In this document: positions 26,421 to 35,559 of the stretch, one piece after another
How the letters are laid out: each line of letters starts with the position of its first letter
How positions within the stretch are numbered: position 1 is the stretch's first letter
From: Silanimonas sp.
Lineage (GTDB): Bacteria > Pseudomonadota > Gammaproteobacteria > Xanthomonadales > Xanthomonadaceae
Length of the DNA stretch: 64,000 nt
Direction: 5' to 3'
Assembly: GCF_027531545.1 (NCBI RefSeq)
Contig: NZ_JAPZSC010000001.1
Coordinates: 372,001-436,000, forward strand
The notes under the pieces: generated by a model
Told to the model about the DNA's origin: nothing
Database searches by the model: none
What the model saw: the letters and a program-made list of their open reading frames with translations, nothing else
Position numbers and translations under genes: made by a program

Positions 26421-26999
26421 ATGCGCAAGCCCCTTCTCCTCGCCCTCGCGCTGATCGCGATGCCCGCCCTGGCCTTCGACCAGGCCCAGGTGATGCAGCC
26501 CGCCGCGCTGTCGAACGTGCAGAGCGTCCACATCGCACCGGTGGCGCTCGAACTGCCGGCCGCCACGCGCCGCGTTGGCACCCGCGGCGACGAGCCGCGC
26601 CCGGTGACCGCGCGCGACGCGGAAACGAAAGCGGCCGACCTCACCGCCGCGCTGCGCCGTGCGTTCGCCAAGGACTTCACCGTGGTGGATGCGCCTGGCC
26701 CGGGCGTCCTCGTCATCGAAGCCACGCTGACGCGCCTGGAAGCCAGCCGCCCGACGATGGCCGACTACCATCGCGAGCCTGGCCTGGGCTTCGAGTCGGT
26801 GTACGCCGGTGGCGCCGCCGTCGATGTGCGCCTCTCGCGCGACGGCAGCGACATCGCCGTGCTCAAGGACCGCTACGTCGGCAGCTTCAGCGACGGCACG
26901 CCGCGCATCGGCGTCTGGCAGGACGCCGACCGTGCGTTCTCGGCATGGTCGCGCCAGCTGCCGTCGTGGGTGGCGCAGCCGGAAACGGCCTCGCGCTGA
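26421..26999 (+). CDS. Exported DUF3313-like protein
   Basis: A 192-residue protein of unknown function. ATG 26421 is chosen because it starts a clear signal peptide (about 1-19, KPLLLALALIAMPALA) and has CTGGAGA upstream. The mature part contains VQSVHIAPVALEL, an adenosyl-free alpha/beta-like domain with FTVVDAPGPGVLVIEATLTRLEAS, and VDVRLSRDGSDIAVLKDRYVG near the end. The pattern of a short helix, then strands giving 'VLVIEATLT.L', resembles DUF3313 lipoproteins, although no lipobox cysteine is present, so it should be soluble in the periplasm. It stands alone, followed by its own terminator. Confidence 0.55.
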   Translation: MRKPLLLALALIAMPALAFDQAQVMQPAALSNVQSVHIAPVALELPAATRRVGTRGDEPRPVTARDAETKAADLTAALRRAFAKDFTVVDAPGPGVLVIEATLTRLEASRPTMADYHREPGLGFESVYAGGAAVDVRLSRDGSDIAVLKDRYVGSFSDGTPRIGVWQDADRAFSAWSRQLPSWVAQPETASR

Positions 27000-27016
27000 C
27001 GCGCCACGATGCACAG

Positions 27017-27042
27017 GAAGGCCCGGAGCGATCCGGGCCTTC
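27017..27042 (+). terminator. Rho-independent terminator after the DUF3313-like gene
   Basis: An 11-bp stem (GAAGGCCCGGA-type arm at 27017-27027 and its complement at 27032-27042) with loop GCGA, followed by CGTCGTTTC. It lies 18 bases after the stop at 26999 and just before the convergent xerC end. Confidence 0.8.
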
Positions 27043-27048
27043 GTCGTT

Positions 27049-28008
27049 TCAGGGTTTCCGTTTCGCGCGCGGGTGCGCGCCGTCGTAGACCTTGGCGAGG
27101 TGCTGGAAGTCGAGGTGGGTGTAGATCTGCGTGGTCGCGATGTTGGCGTGGCCCAGCAGCTCCTGCACGCCGCGGAGGTCGCCGGAGCTTTCCAGCACGT
27201 GGCTGGCGAAGCTGTGCCGCAGCAGGTGCGGGTGCACGCGCTTCCACACGCCTTGGCGCATGGCCAGCTCGCGCACGCGCTTCTGCACGGCGCGTGGCGT
27301 GATCGGCCCGCCGTCGCGGCCGGGGAAAACCGGCCGAGCGCCGGGTGAGGCCACGGCGGACGACGCGTTCGACGCGGAGGCGGCCTCGCTCGCCGCCCAG
27401 GCCGCCAGCGCCTCGCGCGCATGGCGGCCCACTGGAACGATGCGCGTCTTGCGGCCCTTGCCGAGCACGCGCACTTCGCCGCCCGCGAGGTCGAGATCAC
27501 CCCAGCGCAGGCTGCAGAGCTCCGACACGCGCAGACCCGACGAGTAGAACAACTCCATCATCGCGCGGTCGCGCAGGCCCAGCGGCGCGTCGTCCGGCAC
27601 TTCGACGAGCTGGCCCATCTCGTCGGCATCGAGCACCTGCGGCAGCTTGCGGGGCGCCTTCGGCCCGCGCAGCCCGGCACTCGGATCGGCGGCGATGTCG
27701 CCGTGCTTCAACAGCCAGCGGAACAGGGCGCGGCAGGCCGAAAGCCGTCGCTGCACGCTCGGCGGCGACAGCCCGCGGGCGTGTTCGTCGGCGACGAATC
27801 CGCGCAGCGCGAGGCCGTCGATCCCGCCCCACTCGGCGAAGCCCTGCGTGCCGGCCCATGTTCGCAGCGCCGCGAGGTCGCGACGGTAGGCGTCGAGCGT
27901 GTGCGGCGACGCTTGCTTCTCCACGGCGAGGTGGTCGAGGAAACGCGCGAGCGCGGCGTCGAGGGCCTGCCCTCCGGCCTCGCGCCCGTCGTCCGCCGGC
28001 CGGTTCAT
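27049..28008 (-). CDS. xerC: Tyrosine recombinase XerC
   Basis: XerC acts with XerD at dif to resolve chromosome dimers. The 319-residue protein has the N-terminal core-binding domain (about 18-105, LDHLAVEKQASPHTLDAYRRDL) and the catalytic domain. Catalytic residues are visible: Arg in SGLRVSELCSL, Lys in LGKGRKTRIVP, His/Arg in HPHLLRHSFASH, His in LLGHANIATTQ and the nucleophile Tyr in QIYTHLD. An alanine/serine-rich stretch of about 20 residues (about 222-242) makes the mid-domain loop slightly longer than in E. coli. The start overlaps the DUF484 stop (ATGA). The order lptM-dapF-DUF484-xerC is the standard gammaproteobacterial one, which favours XerC over a phage integrase. Confidence 0.95.
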   Translation of the reverse strand: MNRPADDGREAGGQALDAALARFLDHLAVEKQASPHTLDAYRRDLAALRTWAGTQGFAEWGGIDGLALRGFVADEHARGLSPPSVQRRLSACRALFRWLLKHGDIAADPSAGLRGPKAPRKLPQVLDADEMGQLVEVPDDAPLGLRDRAMMELFYSSGLRVSELCSLRWGDLDLAGGEVRVLGKGRKTRIVPVGRHAREALAAWAASEAASASNASSAVASPGARPVFPGRDGGPITPRAVQKRVRELAMRQGVWKRVHPHLLRHSFASHVLESSGDLRGVQELLGHANIATTQIYTHLDFQHLAKVYDGAHPRAKRKP

Positions 28009-28691
28009 CGCGGCGAAGGACGCCCCATCGCGGTGGCCAGGGCCTCGGCCATCATCCGCAGGAACAGGGTGCCCATGCCGGGGAAGAAGCGGTTCGGGTC
28101 GACGCTGCCCACCGCCACCAGGCCGACGCCGGCCACCGGCAGCACGGCGCAGGAGGCCACGCGGCCCGCGGCATCGCCGAACAGCAGGGCGTGGCGTTCG
28201 GGCGGCAGGCGCCCGCAGAGCGGCTCGCCGCTGGCCATCGCTTCGCGGAAGGCCTCCATGCGGGGATCCGAAGCCAGCACCGCCTGGCACCACGACGCTT
28301 CCTCGAGGCCGGGCACCGGCGCCAGCACGGTGATGCGCACGGCATCCCCGGCGAAGTCCTCGCCGAGAACGGCCACCATCGCCCGCAGCGTGTCGGCGGC
28401 GCTCCCGGCGCGCATCAGCGCCAGCGTGAGCTGGTGCGTGCGCACCGCGAGGCGCTCGTTGTCCTGGGCATTGCCGGTGAGCTCGTGCAAGCGCCGCGTG
28501 AGCTCGCGGTTCTTCTCGCGCAACACCTCGAGCTGGTACCCGGCCAGCGACGCGCTCGCACCGGCGTCCTTGGGCACCACGAGCGTGGCGGCAAGGTCCG
28601 GGAACTGTTCGAGGAAGCGCGGGTGCCGGCGCAGCCACTGCGCCACCTCATGGGCCTCGCTGCGTGCGTTGCGTTCCTCAGCCATGGGCAT
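28005..28691 (-). CDS. DUF484 family protein
   Basis: DUF484 proteins are soluble, GAF-like proteins found between dapF and xerC in many gammaproteobacteria; the function is not established. The 228-residue protein shows the family features: N-terminal VAQWLRRHPRFLEQFPDL, a coiled-coil segment (about 48-75, LEVLREKNRELTRRLHELTGN), and a GAF-like domain ending in GVGLVAVGSVDPNRFFPGMGTLFL. Of three nearby in-frame ATGs I chose 28691, because AAGGAG sits five bases upstream; 28685 and 28703 are alternatives. It overlaps the dapF end by 14 bases and the xerC start by four. Confidence 0.9.
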   Translation of the reverse strand: MPMAEERNARSEAHEVAQWLRRHPRFLEQFPDLAATLVVPKDAGASASLAGYQLEVLREKNRELTRRLHELTGNAQDNERLAVRTHQLTLALMRAGSAADTLRAMVAVLGEDFAGDAVRITVLAPVPGLEEASWCQAVLASDPRMEAFREAMASGEPLCGRLPPERHALLFGDAAGRVASCAVLPVAGVGLVAVGSVDPNRFFPGMGTLFLRMMAEALATAMGRPSPR

Positions 28692-29574
28692 CGGCTCCTT
28701 CATCCCACCACTCCCCTTCGAAGACGAACGCGGCCGGGCCGCGCATGGAAACCGGCGCGTCGTCGGACGGCCAGTCGATGTGCAAGGTGCCGCCGGGCAG
28801 GTCGACGCGCACCGTGCGGTCGACGCGGCCCTGCCGAACGAGGATGGCGACCGCCGCGCAGGCGCCGCTGCCGCAGGCCAAGGTCTCGCCCACGCCGCGC
28901 TCGAAGACGCGCAGCGCGATGTGGCCGGGAGCGAGCACTTCCGCGAAACCGACGTTGACGCTGTCGGGGAAGCGGCCGCCGCGCTGCAACCAGACGCCGA
29001 TGCCCGCGGCATCGACGGCGGCCAGGGCGCTGCCCGCCGGGCCGGAGGTACTCGCAGCCACCTCGATCAAGGCATGCGGATTGCCCATCGAGGCCGCGCC
29101 GAAGGCCAGCACGCCGAAGGGGCCATCGGCGACGTAGCGCGCGGCTTCCGTGGGCGCGACCAGCGGGATGCGCGCCGGGGCGAACACCGGCACCGACATC
29201 GCCAGACGGAAGCTGCCATCGTCGAGCGCCTCGGCCTCGATGCGGCCGGCCGGGCTGCCCATGGCGAAGCGCGCTGCGCGGGCGGTCCCGTCGCGCCGCA
29301 GCCAGGCCGCGACACAGCGCGCACCGTTGCCGCACTGCCCGGCGGCGCTGCCGTCGGCATTCCAGATGCGGTAGTCGGCGACCGCGTCGGGCGTCGCCGG
29401 CGGTTCGATGGTGAGCAACTGGTCGAAGCCGATGCCGCGATGGCGGTCGGCCATCCGCGCGGCCTCGGCGGGCGTCGGCGGCGGTGCGCCGTCGCGCAGG
29501 TCGAACACGACGAAATCGTTGCCTGCGCCGTGCATCTTGCTGAAGCGACGGCGCGGCGGCGCCGGGATGCTCAT
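28678..29574 (-). CDS. dapF: Diaminopimelate epimerase
   Basis: Converts LL- to meso-diaminopimelate for lysine and peptidoglycan synthesis, without a cofactor, using two cysteines. The 298-residue protein has both: Cys in GQCGNGARCVAAW (about 80) and Cys in ETLACGSGACAAVAI (about 231). Substrate-binding segments MHGAGNDFVVFD and ASMGNPHALI are also intact. Its length is slightly above the usual 274-280, from short insertions. The ATG overlaps the lptM stop by four bases, and the 3' end overlaps the DUF484 gene, so the cluster is translationally coupled. Confidence 0.97.
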   Translation of the reverse strand: MSIPAPPRRRFSKMHGAGNDFVVFDLRDGAPPPTPAEAARMADRHRGIGFDQLLTIEPPATPDAVADYRIWNADGSAAGQCGNGARCVAAWLRRDGTARAARFAMGSPAGRIEAEALDDGSFRLAMSVPVFAPARIPLVAPTEAARYVADGPFGVLAFGAASMGNPHALIEVAASTSGPAGSALAAVDAAGIGVWLQRGGRFPDSVNVGFAEVLAPGHIALRVFERGVGETLACGSGACAAVAILVRQGRVDRTVRVDLPGGTLHIDWPSDDAPVSMRGPAAFVFEGEWWDEGADAHG

Positions 29575-29705
29575 CCCGCGGCAGCGCCGGTGCTGGAGGG
29601 CGTTGCCGCCGCAGGCTCGGGGCGCACGAGATCACCCTTGTTGCCGCAGGCGGCGAGCAGGGCGCAGGCGAGAAGCATCGGCAGCAGTCGGCGGATGGTT
29701 TTCAT
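29571..29705 (-). CDS. lptM: LPS-assembly lipoprotein LptM (YifL-like)
   Basis: LptM is a small lipoprotein that helps maturation of the LptDE lipopolysaccharide translocon. This 44-residue protein has a signal peptide with lipobox LLAAC (Cys about 20) followed directly by the family signature GNKGDL and then a proline/alanine-rich tail. It lies upstream of dapF and overlaps it by four bases, as in other gammaproteobacteria. The reading frame continues far upstream in a high-G+C open frame, but the conserved gene begins at ATG 29705. A TATACT hexamer lies seven nt before the ATG with no Shine-Dalgarno sequence, which suggests a leaderless mRNA. Confidence 0.88.
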   Translation of the reverse strand: MKTIRRLLPMLLACALLAACGNKGDLVRPEPAAATPSSTGAAAG

Positions 29706-29712
29706 GCCCGCG

Positions 29713-29718
29713 AGTATA
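29713..29718 (-). promoter_or_regulatory. Putative -10 element abutting lptM (leaderless type)
   Basis: TATACT on the minus strand ends seven nt before the lptM ATG. It is the best match to the TATAAT consensus in the leaderless set and would drive lptM-dapF-DUF484-xerC. Confidence 0.5.
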
Positions 29719-29739
29719 GCGACGGCGCCCGGCCGCCGA

Positions 29740-29753
29740 TGAATACGTTTGCG
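29740..29753 (+). promoter_or_regulatory. Candidate LacI-family operator upstream of zwf
   Basis: TGAATACGTTTGCG matches the common LacI-family operator pattern TGnAAnCGnTTnCA at eight of its ten fixed positions, including the central CG. It lies 72 nt before the zwf ATG and about 39 nt before the zwf -10-like TACGCT. The LacI-family regulator encoded at 36943 is the obvious candidate to bind it; this is inference. Confidence 0.45.
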
Positions 29754-29791
29754 CCTCGGGGGCCTCGCGGGCGGGTTTCGGGCCGAAGGAT

Positions 29792-29797
29792 TACGCT
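29792..29797 (+). promoter_or_regulatory. Putative -10 element for the zwf operon
   Basis: TACGCT followed by GG, 28 nt before the zwf ATG. The same TACGCTGG string occurs before the LolA-like gene at 52879. Confidence 0.45.
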
Positions 29798-29825
29798 GGC
29801 AGGTCAAGCCACCATCGAGTGCTCC

Positions 29826-31289
29826 ATGACCCAGGACGCTTCGCTCTTCGTGCTGTTCGGCGCCACCGGCGACCTCGCCCAGCGCATGCTCCTGCCCTCG
29901 CTGTACGCGCTGGAGCGCGACGGCCTGCTCCCGCAGGCCCTGCGCATCCTCGGTACCGCGCGCAGCGCGATGGACGCCGCCGGCTTCCGCGCCAACGTGG
30001 CGGAGTCGGTCGGCAAGGCCATCGCCGCCGGCGAATGCAACGAGGCCGCGCTCGAGCGCCTGCTCGGCCGTTGCGACTACCAGGCCGCCTCGGTGGACGA
30101 CCCGGCCGCCCTCGCCGCCCTGGCGGCCCGCATCGCCGCCCTGCGGGGCGACGGCGACACCCTCGTGCACCTGTCCACCGCGCCGAAGTTCTACGGGCCG
30201 ATCTGCGAAGCCCTCGCTGCGGGCGGCGTCGCCGATGCGCGCATGCGCGTGATGCTCGAGAAGCCGATCGGCCACGACCTCGCCAGCTCGATCGCCATCA
30301 ACGAATCGGTGGCGAAGGTGTTCCGCGAGGCGCAGGTGTTCCGCGTCGACCACTACCTCGGCAAGGAGGGCGTGCAGAACCTGCTGGCCCTGCGCTTCGG
30401 CAACGCGCTGTTCGAGCCGATCTGGAACTCTCGCTTCGTCGAACAGGTGCAGATCACCGTCGCCGAGACCGTGGGCCTCGAGGGCCGCGGCGGCTACTAC
30501 GACGAATCCGGCGCCATGCGCGACATGGTGCAGAACCACCTGCTGCAGCTGCTCACGCTCACCGCCATGGAGCCGCCCTCGCACTTCGACCCGGGCGCCG
30601 TGCGCAACGAGAAGCTGAAGGTGCTGCGCTCGCTGCGCCCGATCGAGGGCGACGACGTCGCCACCCACACCGTCGCGGGCCAGTACACGGCCGGCGCGAT
30701 CGACGGCAAGGCGGTGCCGGGCTATGCCGACGAACTCGGCCGCCGGAGCCGCACCGAAAGCTTCGTCGCCATCCGCGCCCACATCGACAACTGGCGCTGG
30801 AGCGGCGTGCCGTTCTACCTGCGCACCGGCAAGCGCCTGCCGCGCCGCACCACCGAGATCTACGTGAAAATGCGCGCCGTTCCGCATTCGATCTTCGATG
30901 GCGAAGGCGCCACCCCGGAGCCGAATGCCCTGCTGATCCGCCTGCAGCCGGAAGAGCGCATCTCGATGATGCTGATGAGCAAGACGCCGGGCCTCGACCG
31001 CGGCGGCGTCAAGCTCTCGCAGGTGGCGCTCGACCTCGACCTGCACGACGCCTTCGCCCACGAGCGCAAGCGCATCGCCTACGAGCGCCTTTACCGCGAC
31101 GCGCTGGCCGGCGTGGGCACGCTGTTCGTGCGCCGCGACGAGATCGAGGCCGCGTGGAGCTGGGTGGACCAGATCCTCGGCGGCTGGACGGCGCGCGGGC
31201 AGGAACCGAAGCCCTATCCGGCCGGCACCTGGGGCCCGACCAGCGCGCTCGCCCTGCCGGAGCGCCACGGCCACAGCTGGCGCGAATGA
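29826..31289 (+). CDS. zwf: Glucose-6-phosphate 1-dehydrogenase
   Basis: Oxidises glucose-6-phosphate to 6-phosphogluconolactone with NADP+/NAD+, the entry step to the Entner-Doudoroff and pentose phosphate routes. The 487-residue protein has the nucleotide-binding segment FVLFGATGDLAQR (about 8-20), the active-site signature RVDHYLGKEGVQN (about 172-184) and MLEKPIGHD. The frame is open upstream, but ATG 29826 (MTQDASLF) is where the conserved sequence begins. It is the first gene of zwf-pgl-edd-glk-eda; its stop overlaps the pgl start (ATGA). Confidence 0.96.
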   Translation: MTQDASLFVLFGATGDLAQRMLLPSLYALERDGLLPQALRILGTARSAMDAAGFRANVAESVGKAIAAGECNEAALERLLGRCDYQAASVDDPAALAALAARIAALRGDGDTLVHLSTAPKFYGPICEALAAGGVADARMRVMLEKPIGHDLASSIAINESVAKVFREAQVFRVDHYLGKEGVQNLLALRFGNALFEPIWNSRFVEQVQITVAETVGLEGRGGYYDESGAMRDMVQNHLLQLLTLTAMEPPSHFDPGAVRNEKLKVLRSLRPIEGDDVATHTVAGQYTAGAIDGKAVPGYADELGRRSRTESFVAIRAHIDNWRWSGVPFYLRTGKRLPRRTTEIYVKMRAVPHSIFDGEGATPEPNALLIRLQPEERISMMLMSKTPGLDRGGVKLSQVALDLDLHDAFAHERKRIAYERLYRDALAGVGTLFVRRDEIEAAWSWVDQILGGWTARGQEPKPYPAGTWGPTSALALPERHGHSWRE

Positions 31290-32014
31290 ACACCGCCGCG
31301 CCCATGAGTCCCCTGCCGATCACCGAACACGCGAACGCCGAAACGCTGGCGTCCACCGTCGCCGAGGCGCTCGCCGCCGCGATCCGCGAGGGCATCGCCA
31401 CCCGCGGCGAGGCCTGGCTGGCCCTGGCGGGCGGCAGCACGCCCTTCGCCGCCTACCGCCGGCTCGCGGCCATGGCCCTGCCGTGGTCGAAGGTGCACCT
31501 TGTCGCCAGCGACGAACGCTGGGTTCCGGCGATGCATGAGAAGCGCAACGAGCGGGCGCTCGCGGACGCCTTCGCCGCCGCGAACGGCGTGACGATCCAT
31601 CCGCTGGTGCCGGAAGCCGAGCGCGCCTTCATTGCCGCCGAGGCTGGCGCCACCGCCGAGGCCAGTCTTTCGCCGCTCGCCCACCGCGCCTTCGACGCCG
31701 TGCTGCTCGGCATGGGTGCCGACGCGCATTTCGCCTCGCTGTTTCCGCAGGTCACGCCGCCCTCGGCCCTCGACGCCGGCGACCGCGCGCCCGTCGTCGC
31801 GCTCACGCCCGACCCGCTGCCGCCGGAAGCGGCGTTTCCGCGCATCTCGCTCACGCTGTCGCGCCTCGTGGCCACGCGCTCGCTGCTGCTGATGATCACC
31901 GGCGAGGCCAAGCGCGCCGTGCTGGAATCGGCCCGCACCCGCCCCGCCACCGACGCCCCCATCCACGCCCTGCTGGCCGCCGCGCCGGACCTCGCGATCC
32001 ACTGGAGCCCCTGA
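31286..32014 (+). CDS. pgl: 6-phosphogluconolactonase
   Basis: Hydrolyses 6-phosphogluconolactone to 6-phosphogluconate. The 242-residue protein has the DevB/Pgl family pattern: [17 protein letters not shown] (phosphate-binding loop, about 47-63), [12 protein letters not shown] with the conserved DER, and [16 protein letters not shown], where the usual DGH(T/F)ASLFP reads [10 protein letters not shown]. The start overlaps the zwf stop by four bases, and the stop overlaps the edd start by one (TGATG), so the operon is tightly coupled. Confidence 0.92.
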   Translation: MNTAAPMSPLPITEHANAETLASTVAEALAAAIREGIATRGEAWLALAGGSTPFAAYRRLAAMALPWSKVHLVASDERWVPAMHEKRNERALADAFAAANGVTIHPLVPEAERAFIAAEAGATAEASLSPLAHRAFDAVLLGMGADAHFASLFPQVTPPSALDAGDRAPVVALTPDPLPPEAAFPRISLTLSRLVATRSLLLMITGEAKRAVLESARTRPATDAPIHALLAAAPDLAIHWSP

Positions 32015-33840
32015 TGTCGCTGCATCCCGTCGTCGAACGCGTCACCGAACGGATCCGCGAGCGCAGCGCGCCGACGCGCACCGCCTACCTCGCACGCATC
32101 GAGGCCGCCCGCGCGAAGGGCACGGCCCGCGCCCGCCTCAGTTGCGGCAACCTCGCGCACGGCTTCGCCGCCTCGGGCGACGACAAGGACGCGCTCAAGC
32201 TCCAGGTCAAGCCGAACCTCGGCATCGTCACCGCCTACAACGACATGCTGTCGGCGCACCAGCCGTTCGCGACCTACCCCGAGCTGATCAAGATGGCCGC
32301 GCGCAATGCCGGCGGCACCGCGCAGGTGGCCGGCGGCGTGCCGGCGATGTGCGACGGCGTCACCCAAGGCCGTACCGGCATGGAACTCTCGCTGTGGTCG
32401 CGCGACACCATCGCGCAGGCCACCGCGGTGGCGCTCTCGCACGACATGTTCGACGCCGCGGTGATGCTCGGCGTCTGCGACAAGATCGTGCCCGGCATGC
32501 TGATGGGCGCGCTGGCCTTCGGGCACCTGCCGGTGGTCTTCGTGCCCGCGGGCCCGATGCCCTCCGGCCTGCCGAACAAGGAGAAGGCCGCGGTCCGCCA
32601 GCGCTACGCCGAGGGCAAGGCCACGCGCGACGAGTTGCTGGCCGCGGAATCGGCGAGCTACCACTCGGCCGGCACCTGCACCTTCTACGGCACCGCCAAC
32701 AGCAACCAGATGCTGATGGAAGTGATGGGCCTGCACCTGCCGGGCTCGGCCTTCGTGAACCCCGGCACCACGCTGCGCGACGCGCTCACCGTCGCGGCGG
32801 CCGAACAGGCGCTGCGCGTCACCGCGCTCGGCGACGACTGGCGGCCGATCGGGCACACGGTGGACGAAAGGGCCATCGTCAACGCGATGGTCGGCCTCGC
32901 GGCGACGGGCGGTTCGACCAACCACGTGATCCACCTCGTGGCCATGGCGCGCGCCGCCGGCCTGCGCATCACCTGGGACGACCTCGACGAACTCTCGCGC
33001 GCGACGCCGCTGATGGCGCGCGTGTACCCGAACGGCTCGGCCGACGTGAACCACTTCCACGCTGCCGGCGGCCTCGGCTTCGTCATCCGTGAACTGATCG
33101 ACGCCGGCCTGCTGCATGGCGACCTGAAGTGCGTGCACGGCGGTGACCTGCGCCAACAGTCGCTCGAACCGCACCTCGAGGTCACGCGGCTCACGTGGCG
33201 CGAACCGCCGCCCGCCAGCGGCGACCTCAACGTGCTGCGCCCCGTGGCCGAGCCCTTCGACGCCGAAGGCGGCCTGCGCCTCGTCACCGGCCGCCTTGGC
33301 CGCGCCGTGGTGAAGATCTCGGCCGTCGCGCCGGAGCACCGCTGCATCACCGCGCAGGCCAAGGTCTTCGACGACCAGGACGACCTGCTCGCTGCCTTCA
33401 AGGCCGGCCAGCTCGACGGCGATTTCGTCGCGGTGATCCGTCGCCAGGGGCCGAAGGCCAACGGCATGCCGGAACTGCACAAGCTCACGCCGACGCTCGG
33501 CCTGCTGCAGGACCGCGGCCAACGCGTGGCCCTGCTCACCGACGGCCGCATGAGCGGCGCTTCGGGCAAGGTGCTGGCCGCCATCCACCTCGTGCCCGAG
33601 GCCGTCGCGGGTGGCGCCATCGCCAAGCTCCGCGACGGCGACATCATCACCATCGACGCCGAAGCCTCGACGGTCGAGGTCGACGTGCCCGAGGCCGAGT
33701 GGGCCGCGCGCACGCACGCGCCCATGGACCTCGCCGGCAACCAGTTCGGGGTGGGTCGCGAGCTGTTCGCGGTGTTCCGCGAATGCGTGGATTCGGCCGA
33801 AGACGGCGCCTGCGCGCTGTTCGGGAGCACGGGTCTGTGA
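32014..33840 (+). CDS. edd: Phosphogluconate dehydratase
   Basis: Edd dehydrates 6-phosphogluconate to 2-keto-3-deoxy-6-phosphogluconate and uses an oxygen-sensitive iron-sulfur cluster. The 608-residue length is typical, as are the IlvD/Edd family blocks: [41 protein letters not shown] (cluster cysteine), [33 protein letters not shown] (cluster cysteine), and [14 protein letters not shown]. It lies in the middle of the zwf-eda operon, with one-base overlap upstream and four-base overlap downstream. Confidence 0.97.
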   Translation: MSLHPVVERVTERIRERSAPTRTAYLARIEAARAKGTARARLSCGNLAHGFAASGDDKDALKLQVKPNLGIVTAYNDMLSAHQPFATYPELIKMAARNAGGTAQVAGGVPAMCDGVTQGRTGMELSLWSRDTIAQATAVALSHDMFDAAVMLGVCDKIVPGMLMGALAFGHLPVVFVPAGPMPSGLPNKEKAAVRQRYAEGKATRDELLAAESASYHSAGTCTFYGTANSNQMLMEVMGLHLPGSAFVNPGTTLRDALTVAAAEQALRVTALGDDWRPIGHTVDERAIVNAMVGLAATGGSTNHVIHLVAMARAAGLRITWDDLDELSRATPLMARVYPNGSADVNHFHAAGGLGFVIRELIDAGLLHGDLKCVHGGDLRQQSLEPHLEVTRLTWREPPPASGDLNVLRPVAEPFDAEGGLRLVTGRLGRAVVKISAVAPEHRCITAQAKVFDDQDDLLAAFKAGQLDGDFVAVIRRQGPKANGMPELHKLTPTLGLLQDRGQRVALLTDGRMSGASGKVLAAIHLVPEAVAGGAIAKLRDGDIITIDAEASTVEVDVPEAEWAARTHAPMDLAGNQFGVGRELFAVFRECVDSAEDGACALFGSTGL

Positions 33841-34871
33841 GCGCGGCGATCGCCAATGCATCGGCGGCTGCGCCGGCGCTGCAGCGCCCCGCCCTGATCG
33901 CCGACATCGGTGGCACCAATGCGCGCTTCGCGCTGACCGACCTCGCCGCGGCGCGTCCGGACATGCATCACGTCCGCACCCTGCCGTGCTGCGAGTACGG
34001 CAGCCTCCAGCACGCCGCGGAGGCCTACCTCGCCGAGGTCGGGCAGAAGCCGGCGCAGGCCGCCATCGCGGTGGCCTGCCCGGTGGACGGTGACGCCATC
34101 CGCCTGACCAATCGGGCGTGGGCCTTCTCGCGGAGCGAGCTGCAGGGCGTGCTCGGCTTCGAGCGCTTCGACGTGATCAACGATTTCGGCGCGGTGGCCT
34201 GGTCGGTGCCCGCCCTGTCGCCCGGTGATGTCGTCTGCCTGCACGGCGACGCCGCCCTTCCGCAGCGCGGCCCCATCAGCGTGCTCGGGCCGGGCACTGG
34301 GTTGGGCGTGGCGATGCTGGTCGGTGAGGCGACGCGCGGCTGGCAGGTCGTCGAGACCGAGGGCGGCCACGTGAGCTTCGCGCCGATCGGCGAGGAGGAA
34401 CACAAGATCCAGCGCTGGATGAACCAGCGCTTCGGCCGCACCAGCAACGAGCGCTTGCTCTGCGGCGTCGGCCTCTCGCACATCGACGCCGCGCTGCGCG
34501 ATCCGGGCAGCGGCCCGAGCCCACTGGGGGACAGCGCCACCGTGCTTCGCGAACCCGCCGCCATCGTGGAAGCCGCGCTGGAAGGCCACGACCTCAACGC
34601 CCGCCGCACGCTGGCCCGCTTCTGCGCCGTGCTGGGCAGCGTGGTCGGCGACACCGCGCTGATCCACGGCGCGAAGAGCGTGATGATCGCCGGCGGCATC
34701 GTGCCGCGCTTCATCCCTTTCCTGCAGAGCAGCGCCTTCCGCGAGCGCTTCCTTGCCAAGGGCCGCTTCGCCGCGTATCTCGAGAAGGTGAGCCTGCACG
34801 TCATCACCCACCCGCAACCCGGACTGCTCGGCGCCGCCTGTGCCCTGCGCCAATCGGAGAACCCCGCATGA
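33837..34871 (+). CDS. glk: Glucokinase
   Basis: Phosphorylates glucose with ATP to feed zwf. The 344-residue protein belongs to the E. coli-type Glk family: phosphate-binding [17 protein letters not shown] (about 19-35), catalytic [13 protein letters not shown] with Asp about 120, [29 protein letters not shown] and [11 protein letters not shown] 33837 overlaps the edd stop (GTGA), and the N-terminal 18 residues are alanine-rich and probably unstructured. The gene is coupled at both ends (ATGA with eda), so glucose uptake and Entner-Doudoroff flux are made together. Confidence 0.95.
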   Translation: MSAAIANASAAAPALQRPALIADIGGTNARFALTDLAAARPDMHHVRTLPCCEYGSLQHAAEAYLAEVGQKPAQAAIAVACPVDGDAIRLTNRAWAFSRSELQGVLGFERFDVINDFGAVAWSVPALSPGDVVCLHGDAALPQRGPISVLGPGTGLGVAMLVGEATRGWQVVETEGGHVSFAPIGEEEHKIQRWMNQRFGRTSNERLLCGVGLSHIDAALRDPGSGPSPLGDSATVLREPAAIVEAALEGHDLNARRTLARFCAVLGSVVGDTALIHGAKSVMIAGGIVPRFIPFLQSSAFRERFLAKGRFAAYLEKVSLHVITHPQPGLLGAACALRQSENPA

Positions 34872-35524
34872 GTTGGACCACCGAAGCGCGCAACGCCGCC
34901 GTCGATGCCGTCTTCGCCAAGGCCCCCGTGTTGCCCGTGATCGTCATCGACCGGGTCGAGGACGCCGTGCCCCTCGCGCGCGCGCTGGTGGCCGGCGGCC
35001 TGCCGGTGCTGGAAGTGACGCTGCGCACCGCCGCGGCGCTGGAGGGCATGCGCCGCATCGCCGCGGAAGTCGAGGGCGCCGTGCTGGGCGCCGGCACCGT
35101 GCTCGCCCCGGCCGACCTCGAGGCCTCGGCCGCCGCCGGCTGCACCTTCGCCATCAGCCCCGGTGCGACCGCGGCGCTCTACCACGCCGCCGACGCCAGC
35201 CCGATCGCGTGGCTGCCGGCCGTCGCCACCGCCAGCGAAGTGATGCAGGGCCTGGCCCACGGGCACCAGCGCTTCAAGTTCTTCCCGGCGGTCAGCTCGG
35301 GGGGCATCCCCGCGCTGAAGGGCTTCGCGGGGCCCTTCCCGCAGGTGCGCTTCTGCCCCACCGGCGGCATCGACGCGGCGAGCGCGCCGGATTTCCTCGC
35401 CCTGCCCAACGTCGGCACCGTCGGCGGCTCGTGGATGCTGCCCAAGGACGCCATCGCCGGCGGCGACTGGGCGCGCATCGAGCGCCTGGCCCGCGAGGCA
35501 GCGGGGTTGCACGTGGGCCGCTGA
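34868..35524 (+). CDS. eda: 2-dehydro-3-deoxy-phosphogluconate aldolase
   Basis: Eda splits KDPG into pyruvate and glyceraldehyde-3-phosphate by a Schiff-base mechanism. The 218-residue protein has the family motifs [30 protein letters not shown] (catalytic Glu), [12 protein letters not shown], and the Schiff-base lysine in [14 protein letters not shown] (about 136). [20 protein letters not shown] completes the phosphate site. It is the last gene of the operon, and its start overlaps the glk stop. Confidence 0.96.
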   Translation: MSWTTEARNAAVDAVFAKAPVLPVIVIDRVEDAVPLARALVAGGLPVLEVTLRTAAALEGMRRIAAEVEGAVLGAGTVLAPADLEASAAAGCTFAISPGATAALYHAADASPIAWLPAVATASEVMQGLAHGHQRFKFFPAVSSGGIPALKGFAGPFPQVRFCPTGGIDAASAPDFLALPNVGTVGGSWMLPKDAIAGGDWARIERLAREAAGLHVGR

Positions 35525-35559
35525 GCCAGCGAGGCTGCGCGGGCGGGCGCTACGACCTG

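Noticed and set aside
27049-28008. Tyrosine recombinase as evidence of a prophage or integron
   Set aside because: Its place after lptM-dapF-DUF484 and its XerC signatures identify the housekeeping recombinase; no phage genes are nearby.
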